Assembly: GCA_025200525.1 (NCBI GenBank)
Contig: CM045762.1
Coordinates: 83,729,893 to 83,793,892, forward strand
Direction of reading: 5' to 3'
Origin: Camellia lanceoleosa
Lineage: Eukaryota > Streptophyta > Magnoliopsida > Ericales > Theaceae
DNA: 64,000 bases
Positions within the stretch are counted from its first letter, which is position 1. Each line of letters begins with the position of its first letter. This document shows, piece by piece, positions 55,660 through 64,000 of the stretch. Under the pieces are notes generated by a model. It was not told the DNA's origin. It worked only from the letters and a program-made list of their open reading frames with translations, and did no database searches. The position numbers and the translations under genes were made by a program.

Positions 55660-56010
55660 TTTTTGGAGTGTAACAAGAGATTTAAATTTCTGTGTGAAAT
55701 TAATTTGGTTAAATAAAATTTTATTTTTCCAAATTAATTGAAAAATAAAAGTTATATTTTTATTTCTTTTATTTTATAGAATTTAATTTCTTTTGTGGAA
55801 TTAATTTGGTTAAATAAAATTTTATTTTATTTCCAAATTAATTGGATAATAAAAGTTATATTCTTATTTCTTTTATTTTACAGAATTTTATTTTCTGTGT
55901 GGAATTATTTTGGTTAAATAAAATTTTATTTTATTTTCAAATTAATTGGAAATAAAAGTTACAATTTTTGTTTCTTTTATTTTTTACAGAATTTAAAATT
56001 CTGTGTTTTT
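55660..56010. repeat. 101-104 bp tandem repeats in the copia leader
   Basis: GGTTAAATAAAATTTTATTT occurs at 55707, 55808 and 55912, each followed by CAAATTAATTG, ATAAAAGTTA and TTTCTTTTATTTTA-AGAATTT. The three units lie between the 5' LTR and the gag start codon at 56036. Confidence 0.85.
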
Positions 56011-56035
56011 TAGTTTTAATTTTCTGTGTTATATT

Positions 56036-56146
56036 ATGGCTACTAAAACTAGTCAAACTAATGTTCAAACCAGTACTGGTATAGTGATTGCCATTACGCC
56101 AACCTCTCCTTATGTTGGGACTGTATCAGTGAATCATGGTAAATAG
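56036..56146 (+). pseudogene. copia gag remnant
   Basis: MATKTSQTNVQTSTG and VGTVSVNHGK form a typical Tnt1-like gag start, then TAG at 56144. The capsid and zinc-knuckle parts that should follow (some 250 codons) are missing; the next recognisable sequence ([11 protein letters not shown]) belongs to the gag-protease junction. The deletion joins these within about 15 bases. Confidence 0.75.
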
Positions 56147-56149
56147 CCA

Positions 56150-59100
56150 AAGAAGTTCTTAAGAATTGGTTTTTGCAAAGGCAAAGGAAGAACAAGTAAG
56201 AAGGTTACTAAACCCAATATGACCGAAATGGATAAAATTTCCAATAGTGAAGATATCATAAATCTTTCTGCAGTTGTTTTCGAGGCAAATCTTGTTGGAA
56301 ATCCTAAAGAATGGTGGGTGGACACTGGTGTTACTCGCCATATCTATACCGATAAAAAGATGTTCACATCTTATTCTATAGTGGACAATGGTGAACAACT
56401 TTTTATGGGTAACTCCTCGACTTCTAAAGTTGAAGGACAAGGAAAGATTGTACTTAAGATGACATCTGGAAAGGAACTCACTCTCAACAATGTACTGCAT
56501 GTACCGAACATTCGCAAGAATTTAGTTTCCGGATCTTTGTTGAGTAAGAATGGGTTTAGGCTGGTTTTTGATAGTGACAAGTTTGTACTTACCAAAAACA
56601 GGATGTATGTAGGAAAATGTTACATGTTTGATGGCCTTTTTCAAGTTAAATGTAATAACTATTGTACCCTCAGTTATTAATAATAACACATCTTCTTCTT
56701 ACTTGCTTGAGTCTTCAAATTTATGGCATGGTAGACTAGGACATGTTAATTATAGATCTATACGTAGATTAATTAATATGGAATGTTTACCTAAATTTGA
56801 TATTGATTCAAATCATAAATGTGAAATTTGTGTTGAGACAAAATTATCTAAAACTCCTTTTCATTCAATTGAAAGAAGTACGGAACCGCTTGAATTAATT
56901 CATAGTGACATTTGTGATTTTAAATCAATTCAAACCAGAGGTGGAAAAAAGTATGTAATCACTTTTATAGATGACTATACTAGATATAGTTATATTTATT
57001 TAATTCGAACCAAGGATGAAGCTATGGAAACTTTCATTCAATATAAGAATGAAGTTGAAAATCAACTTGGTAAGAAAATCAATAAACTTAGAAGTGATAG
57101 AGGTGGTGAATATGAATCACCTTTTGGTGAATTTTGTAAAGAACATGGAATAATTCATCAAACTACCGCTCCTTACTCACCTTAGCAAAATGGAATTGCT
57201 GAAAGGAAAAATAGGACTTTAAAAGAAATGATGAATGCCATGTTAATCAGTTCTGGATTACCTCAGAACTTGTGGGGGGAAGTAATACTTTCTGCTAATT
57301 ATATTTTAAATAAAGTACCCCGAAAGAAAGTGAATCAAACACCTTATGAATTGTGGCATGGAAGAGTACCATCCTATAAATATTTAAAAGTGTGGGGGTG
57401 TTTGGCTAAAGTGGCTATTCCTAGTCCTAAAAAGACTAAGATAGGTCCTAAGACCATTGATTGCATTTTCATTGGTTATGCCAAGAATAGTAGTGCATAT
57501 CGGTTTTTGATTCATAAATTAGAACATTCCGAAATGCATATAAATACTATTATTGAATCTCGGAATGCATCTTTCTTTGAACATGTATTTCCAAAGAAGA
57601 CTAGACAAGAGACTAGTACTAATAAAAGATCTTTTGATGCTATTACTAGTCAAGATCAAGAACATGATCAAGAACAAGAATTAGATCAAAATGAGGAAGA
57701 GGAACTTAGGCGTAGCAAACATGCTAGAACCTCAAAATCTTTTGGTCCAGATTTTCTAACATATTTGTTAGAAAATGAGCCTTTAACTTTTAAAGAGGCT
57801 ATGTCCAATCCTGAAGCTCTTTTATGGAAAGAACCTGTCAACAGTGAAGTTGAATCCATCTTGCAAAATCACACTTGGAAATTAGTGGACTTGCCACCAG
57901 GTTGTAAACCTCTTGGGTACAAGTAGATTTTCAAAAGAAAATTGAAAGCAGATGGATCAATCGACAAATACAAGGCAAGACTTGTAGTCAAAGGTTTTAG
58001 ACAAAAAGAAGGTCTATATTACTTTGACACATACTCACCGGTTACTAGAATAACATCCATTAGAATGCTAATTGCTATTGCATCTCTATACAATCTAGAA
58101 ATTCATCAAATGGATGTTAAAACCGCTTTCTTAAATGGTGAGTTAAATGAAGAAATTTACATGGAACAACCAGAAGGGTTTTCTGTTCCAGGGAAAGAAA
58201 AGAAAGTGTGTAAATTGGTTAAATCATTATATGGTTTAAAACAAGCGCCAAAGCAATGGCATGAGAAATTTGACAAGGCAATGATGTCAAATGGATTTAA
58301 AATTAATGAGTGTGACAAATGTGTTTATATTAAAAACACAGACAAAGGTTATGTCATTGTATGTCTTTATGTAGATGATATGCTCATCATTGGTAGTAAT
58401 AATGATATGATTAAAACTACTAAGAAAATGTTGAATAAACATGTTGACATGAAGGACATGGGCATTGCTGATGTAATTCTTGGTATAAAAATTACTAAAA
58501 CATCAGAAGGTTATACTTTGTCACAATCTCATTACATTGAGAAAATACTTGACAAATTCAGCAAAGATGATGATCATTTTGCTAGAACTCCTGTAGATGT
58601 TAATTTGTATCTTTCTAAGAATGTACAGGAAAGTATTTCTCAATTAGAATATGCCCAAATTATTGGAAGCTTAATGTACTTGATGAACTGCACTCGCCCA
58701 GATATAGCTTATGTAGTAAGTAAATTAAGTAGATATACGAGTAATCCGGGAGTAGAACACTGGAAAGCAATTATAAGGGTTCTAAGATATCTCCGATTTA
58801 CTCGTAACATTGGGCTTCATTATACTAGATATCCAGCAGTACTTGAAGGATACTGTAATGCAAATTGGATATCGGATATTAGAGACTCAAAGTCCTCCAG
58901 TGGGTATGTCTTTACTCTTGGTGGGGCGGCTGTATCTTGGAAATCTTCCAAACAGACTTGTATTGCTAGGTCTACTATGGAATCTGAATTCATAGCCTTA
59001 GACAAAGTCAGAAGAAGCGAATGGCTTCACCACTTCCTTGAAGATATTCCAATATGGCCAAAACCGTGCTCGCTATATGCATACATTACGATAGTCAATC

Positions 59101-59315
59101 ACCTATAGGTAGAGCACAGAGTCATATGTATAATCTTGAAGTCACGACACATTCGTCGTCGACATAACACCATGAGACAACTACTCTCTAATGGAATTAT
59201 TTCCATAGAATATGTTAAGTTTAAAGATAACATAGCGGATCCACTAACCAAAGGGTTAGCAAGAGAGTTAGTTGAGAATTCATCGAGGGGAATGGGACTA
59301 AAGCCTATTAAATAA
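56150..59315 (+). pseudogene. copia pol: protease, integrase, RT, RNase H
   Basis: Protease [14 protein letters not shown] (about 56311) has the DTG site. Integrase: zinc finger from LWHGRLGHVNYRSIRR to CEICVETK; core D in LIHSDICDF, D in LRSDRGGEYE and E in [59 protein letters not shown] and catalytic [12 protein letters not shown] (about 58354). RNase [14 protein letters not shown], but the first Asp is Asn (GYCNANW, codon 58857-58859). The C-terminus ends NIADPLTKGLARELVENSSR and TAA at 59313. Breaks: frame change near 56675, TAG at 57183 (SP-stop-QNG), TAG at 57925 (YK-stop-IF, normally Trp) and a frame change near 59080. Confidence 0.9.
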
Positions 59316-59893
59316 GAGTTACCACAACGGCAACCCAACCTAGTTGACTGGAGACCCCAAGATCTAGGTTCAAAAGGACAACTGAGTTGTGATTGACTCA
59401 GAAGGATCACTGTGTAGTCCAACTCCTACCCATTTCTATGATGAAATAAGTGATGTCTGCAGCGTTAAAGGTTAAGTAACTTTTAATGATTCTTATATCT
59501 AGGTAAACTTAGTGAAATATGGCAGGATACTTTTCATAAGAATCACCTATGTGAGTGTGAACTGGGCCGGTTCTATAAGATTTGTGAAGGGCTACAAGTC
59601 TTTAGAGCACTCATGAAGACCAGGTTGTTCAGGGCCAAAATGAACACAATAGTGAGAACTAAAGGTATGCAGGAATATCTTGTGTGAGTTCTATTGTCTT
59701 GGTTTACACAAACGGCTGAACAGTTCAAGACATCGTGTTCACTGATTAGCTAGTAAATCCGATAGTGTCTCACAAGGGAAGGTTCAAAGCCAAAAGCTAC
59801 CTATCCTTTGCAGAATATTTCCAATTTCTAAACTCTCTGATTAGATCATGTTGTTGCATTTTCTCTCCGTCAACTTCCATTCATGTGGGGGAT
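59316..59893 (+). other. copia 3' untranslated region and polypurine tract
   Basis: No coding content. Ends with ATGTGGGGGAT at 59884-59893, the plus-strand priming tract directly against the 3' LTR. Confidence 0.7.
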
Positions 59894-60859
59894 TGTTGAA
59901 AAAATAGTTTTATATAGGCATATTTTTTAGCCCATTTTGGGTGGACCCCAAACGTCTTTTGGGGTGGGTCCGAAGAGGTCAAGTGGTGAAGACGGAACGT
60001 CAAAACCATTTATGAGTGAATGGGAAGATGACGTCGTTTTCGGGTCTAACATTAATTTTTTAGATAAAATTCTTTTGAATTTTTTCAATAAAAATTAGTG
60101 TGGAAATTTAATTTAATTCTAAATTCAAATTTTGGATTCCTAAGTGGTTTGTTAAAGTTTGTAATTTTAGAATTTAATTTAATTCTAAATTTAAATTTTA
60201 GGTTCCTTATATGATTCCTAAAGTTTGAACCTCTTCATTTATTTATTAAACTATTTCAATAATTTAATATATATATATATATTTAAATGGTTTATTTTAT
60301 AAAGGGCCAACAGTTCGTTAACTGTTACACCTTGGCAACCTTTTTCAAGTTGTTTGATAAATAAGCAACGGTCAGATTCTTTTTCAAACAAATCTGTTCA
60401 TTTGAATAAAGGCACCTGTTGACCACTTTTCATATCGGTTCGGGTTGTCCTAACTGTTATGAAGTTGCCTATATATTTATCCTTTTTCCAGCAGTCGGGG
60501 GGTGATCTGAAAAATTCAGTCAAGTTGTCTCATTACTGTCCAAATTTCCTTTTTCTGCATTATTTCTACATTTTAGATTTGGGAATAAATATTCAGAGAG
60601 TTAGAACATAGGTTTGGTTCGCTGAACAAATTGTTTGGAGTACTACTACAATTTGTGAAGATCATTGTATCCTGGGAGATAGACGCCACTCAACCGTAAG
60701 TACCGTAGCGGGGTGAATCTGTCTTAAGGACAGAGTGTCACACACTCGACTTGGTCTTAATTTTATTTCGGTTCGATAAATAAATCCGGTATGTTATTTA
60801 TTTATTTTATTTGAATTTATTTCAAGTTCGTTTTATTTACACAGAAGATTGTTCCAACA
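59894..60859 (+). repeat. 3' LTR of the copia element
   Basis: 966 bp, starting TGTTGAAAAAATAG and ending GTTCCAACA. Its last base is immediately followed by TGTACGGGGG, the outer end of the next gypsy LTR, with no base between. Confidence 0.9.
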
Positions 60860-61573
60860 TGTACGGGGGGAAAATATTCCGGCAAGCCCGTACTCCTTTC
60901 TTCCGAGCTCCGTTTTGGTCCGATCACCTGAAAGCACAACGGGGGTGAGCTACCCGGCGGTGTGTGGCCGGAAAACACCTCCGACGCTCAAGTTAGAACC
61001 TCACACACCTGGAAAAATGACTAGAGAGAAGGGAGAGTGTTTGAGTGTAAGTCTTACTTACAAAAATTGTCCATCCCCCAAAGGGGTGGCGCAGACTTGC
61101 TTATATACCTCCCTGCGCCTCACATCCACTCCCAGTGATCTCTCAACACGTGGCTCTGCTATCCCATCTGTCAGCACATACACCATGCCTCCGTCAGGTC
61201 ACGCCATGCTGGACATCACCTAACCCCAACTACCAGCCTTCTCTGCTGGAGCTCGGCAGCCGAGCTGCCCAATCCATAGCCGGGCTGTGCTTCACGCCCA
61301 AGCACGATGCTGGCTAAGCTTGAGAGAACCGGGCTGCGCTTCATCTGCTTGCCCGGTCGGTCTTCCTGCCGAGCAGCAGAACATCTCGGTCGTTGATGCC
61401 TTTCCGGGCTCCGGATTCTTGATCTTTGGGCTTGCTTGCATCAAAACGCAACTCGGTTCACCCATCGATGCCCTAACCGAGCACCTTCTTGGCCTAGTAC
61501 CGCCGCCCAAATCTTGTTTCAGAACTCTGTCTGCCAAATCTGCGACGCATGCAGATCATTATATTCCCACTCA
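60860..61573 (-). repeat. 3' LTR of element 3
   Basis: 714 bp. Begins TGTACGGGGGGAAAATATTCC and ends CCCACTCA on the + strand. Shares GGTGAGCTACCCGGCGGTG and CCGGAAA.ACCTCCGACG with the element 2 LTR (around 23278-23315), so the families are related but clearly diverged. Confidence 0.8.
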
Positions 61574-62459
61574 ATTGCCCCTTAATTCCGTCCGCTCTAG
61601 CGTAACAGGGATTACCGTCTCTAACCGGGGTATCATTTCCTCGGTCCCCGGCTTGTCAATTGGTAACCAGGCTGGATGACCTGTCTTGAACTTGCGGTCT
61701 TTCTTTCAAACTTGCTCGGTCTTCCCGGTCGATGCTACATCTGACCTCGGTGTCTTCTCATCTTCCCCGGCTGACGTCTTACCTGCCCCACGTCTCTTCA
61801 GTTCTGACGGAGCCATTAATGGCGACAGGTGGCATCCTCTCATTTGTCCTCGAAATAACCCACGCCAAAATTCAAAATTTTTGGCGGTTGGCCATCCCGA
61901 TTCTTCTATAAACATGGCCCTTGCCCTTCTCTCTCCTTACTGAACCTCTGCCATTACCACCCTTCAAGAGCTCTCGCCCCCTTGCAGTTGCAGACCTGAA
62001 TCTTCAAGCTTGAAGGAGGAGGCTCGTTGTCCTAGCCTGGTAAGTGCTCCAAACCCTTCTTGATGCCATTTTCCCTACCATTTCACGCATTTAGGGTAGA
62101 AAAGCGTAGTTTCTAAGATCTGGGCACCAAAAAACCTCCCAAAACCTTCAATAGTTCATGGTGTTCTTCACTTCCAGTGAAGAACAACGATGAACTGGGG
62201 CGGACCGGGCTCCTGGTTTCCATTTGATCCTAAAGAACCACGGAACCGAGCAAATAACGTGTTTGTAGAGAATATAGTGAGAACCGAGATAGTGGAAGTA
62301 CTTGGTCGTCCAGCCGGGCTAGTATCTGCTCCGTTTGGGCGACCGAGCTCTCTAGCAGCCTTAGGAACTGGGGTGGTTTGGCACGACTTTGGACCGAGCT
62401 AAAGTCAAGCTTCGGTTTATGAGACCGCTCATGCTTACCCTTGCCATCCTTTTCTGCAG
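61574..62459 (+). promoter_or_regulatory. antisense promoter, first exon and first intron of element 3
   Basis: After the polypurine tract, TATAAA at 61907-61912 sits about 130 bp before a GTAAGT donor at 62040; the intervening stretch is a candidate noncoding first exon. The first intron would end at CTGCAG (62459). A 70-codon frame at 62190-62402 (starting MNWGGPGSWFPFDP) lies inside this intron; a related stretch follows the same donor in element 2 (around 28530-28575), so it could be an alternative exon. Confidence 0.5.
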
Positions 62460-64000
62460 AGTCCAAGGGGACCATTAACCATTCTCAAGCTCTCAAGACC
62501 GAGCAATCATCCAAAGGCCAAACCACAACCGCTACATTAGGATCGCCTCAAATGGGGAAATACCGCTATATGGTAGACACCGCCGCTTTAAACGCTGTCA
62601 GGAGGAGTACGATCCGCCGATGTCCACCTCGTACTTGCAAATGAGCAAACAACTCCTTGGGGAAGAGCCGAGCAATGCCCTTCACCGGTGCTCTCAATGG
62701 TTGAGGGAGGCCTCGCTTCCACTCAATCCTCGATCACAGAATTCTACGCCGACCGGCCGCACCAACCCAAGTGTCAACAAATACATACCGGATTATCAAC
62801 GGCGTCCACGAATTAAACAACCGGCTTGGCACTCAACTAGGCTTAGCCGAGATCTTAAGGCAGTATACCATGGGCCACACCGGGGACGGTCTTGCCTACT
62901 ATCTAAAAATAAGACCGGGCAAGGAGAAAATAGTGACCGGCACCCCAGATAAAGACTTGCATGATGACGACTTTTTCTGGGTGTCTGGCAACTATGAAAC
63001 GGCCGACGTACCGGGCTGGTTTATTAGCAAAAACTTTGGTAGTTCATGTAAGCCGCGCTTTCTTGCCCGGTCAATCCTCTTAACTGTTTATTCTTTACTT
63101 AGCCATTTTTTGTTTCCTTTGCAGCAATCCAGGAACTACAGGCAAATTACCAGTTCCCAAACTCCGAGTCAATCCGAACCGTGCTTCGATACAGGCACCG
63201 GGATTGTAACGAACTGCTCGGTTATCAACCTACATACAGATACTCTGCTCCCCGCCGGGGTAGAGTCACTGACTTCCTGCGCGAGCCAACTCCACCTCCA
63301 GATCCAACTTTACCTGACATCCCCTTAATCCGGCTGACCGAGGAACAGGAAATGGCCAAGCAGAGTCGAATCCGAAATTTGCTCACCTCGGTAGAACTCG
63401 AAGGCGTCCACGCTCCCTCATCCGCGCCCGGTCAATCCAGCGGCGCAGTGATTGGCCTCGCCACACTTGCAACCGGCCAACCCCGCCGAGAACACGTGAC
63501 AAGGGGTGGAAAAAGAGCTCGCCAGATCCTCACCGAGCCGTGGTCGAAGCTAAAACCGTGCAACTTCTTTGCACAAGCCAACAGACGTCTCGGCTGGCGC
63601 CCGCTGTTGAAACACCGGGGTGCTGATATCCCGGCCAACGCCTCGGTCAAAGGCGACAAGGAACATCTGTTGGCCTTCGACCTGTCAAAGGCACTCGTCA
63701 TGGCATCGACGTGGTTGGAAGTGACCACGTTCGGACACATTACCGTCAAATCGTCCGTGAAGTCAATGACCAGGGTAAGCACCAAAACCAATTCCCAGAA
63801 TTTTCCAAGTGTTTGCCCGGTTTCTTTGCTGATCAAGTTTTTCTCTTGCAGGCCATCCAAAAACAGCACCTCGTGATGGAGCGCATCCACCGACTTAGGC
63901 AGAGGGCAACCGATCTGACCACCAAGTTGAGAGCCTTGAGAATTTGGGACGGGCAAAGGCATCTTTTGACCGGGCTAGCACCGAAAACAACAGACTGCTC
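62460..64000 (+). pseudogene. antisense gene of element 3, cut by the window end
   Basis: Exon 62460-63047 has ATG at 62552 (MGKYRYMVDTAALNAV), a one-base frame change near 62605, then TNTYRIINGVHELNNRLGTQ, GLAEILRQYTMG and DDDFFWVSGNYETADVPGWF. Donor GTAAGC at 63048; acceptor TTTGCAG ending 63124. Second coding exon 63125-63774 gives RVTDFLREPTPPPDPTLPD and LTEEQEMAKQSRIRNLL, then KGDKEHLLAFDLSKALVMAS. Donor GTAAGC at 63775, acceptor TTGCAG ending 63851. The third exon starts the coiled coil (QKQHLVMERIHRLRQRATDL). Exon borders fall at the same places as in element 2. It is less interrupted than the other copies but still carries the frame change in the first coding exon. Confidence 0.75.

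Larger units (their letters stand above)
54360..60859 (+). mobile_element. Ty1/copia (Tnt1-like) retrotransposon with a large gag deletion
   Basis: LTRs 54360-55335 and 59894-60859 start TGTTG[GA]AAAAAT and end GTTCCAACA. The flanks TATAC (54355-54359) and TGTAC (60860-60864) agree at four of five bases. The polypurine tract ATGTGGGGGAT (59884-59893) abuts the 3' LTR. Domain order protease, integrase, RT, RNase H is that of copia. I did not find the usual TGGTATCAGAGC after the 5' LTR; the sequence there is ATCTTAAGACAGATTCG, so the priming site is unusual or altered. The LTRs differ by some 13 changes in the first 270 bp and less later. Length 6.5 kb. Confidence 0.92.
60860..64000 (-). mobile_element. 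element 3: partial Ty3/gypsy Tat retrotransposon, continues beyond the window
   Basis: A left LTR (60860-61573) with the same outer end as element 2 (TGTACGGGGG) is followed by the same polypurine tract in reverse (ATTGCCCCTTAATTCC) and then a + strand antisense gene like those of elements 1 and 2. By analogy gag-pol lies on the minus strand to the right of 64000. The outer flank is the copia 3' LTR, so the target duplication cannot be judged. Confidence 0.8.

Noticed and set aside
61292..61679. Frames in the element 3 LTR
   Set aside because: They lie in or across the LTR end of element 3 and show no domain.

Overview
The window is plant nuclear DNA, most likely from a eudicot (species not determined). 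Two small intact genes for wound-responsive proteins of the DUF3774 type lie in a region otherwise built by transposable elements. The intergenic DNA is AT-rich, and the elements are plant Ty3/gypsy and Ty1/copia LTR retrotransposons, most of them decayed. I saw no rRNA, tRNA, CRISPR array or bacterial feature.

Layout. 1-4 kb: a 5'-truncated, frameshifted Rab2/RABB1-like fragment, a possible small MITE and one orphan exon-like reading frame. 4.05-15.3 kb: 'element 1', a 5'-truncated Tat-lineage Ty3/gypsy element on the + strand (gag, protease, RT, two RNase H domains, integrase). It is followed by a 102-bp satellite-like array, two antisense coiled-coil genes separated by a 128-bp array, a polypurine tract and a 3' LTR. 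17.4 kb: wound-responsive gene copy 1. 20.1-22.7 kb: 'element A', an internally deleted relative of the Tat elements (both LTRs, PBS, gag start, antisense first exon; TSD GTTAT). 23.19-48.40 kb: 'element 2', a minus-strand Tat element with 917-bp LTRs and TSD GTTAT. It carries two nested insertions: a 3.7-kb apparent solo LTR (TSD GCTGC) at 24.6-28.3 kb, and a complete 9.5-kb chromovirus inside its gag at 37.3-46.8 kb. 50.06-51.60 kb: a Tourist-like element with TAA target duplication inside a 106-bp tandem array. 52.2 kb: wound-responsive gene copy 2. 54.36-60.86 kb: a complete Tnt1-like copia element with most of gag deleted. 60.86 kb to the end: 'element 3', the LTR and antisense gene of another Tat element whose gag-pol should lie on the minus strand beyond the window.

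How it fits together. The two wound-responsive genes share promoter, leader and downstream flank, so they look like a tandem duplication. Removing the elements I could delimit puts them about 5.1 kb apart instead of 34.5 kb. The most interesting recurrent system is the antisense gene of the Tat elements. In four related copies there is, just inside the 3' LTR and running opposite to gag-pol, a promoter-proximal exon with a GTAAG donor (a TATA box is visible in three). In the three longer copies a spliced gene follows, with an N-terminal domain resembling the plant 'gypsy-type transposon' family and a C-terminal coiled coil.

All positions and comparisons were read by eye. No alignment, domain search or expression data were available, and element lineage names rest on domain order and motifs.
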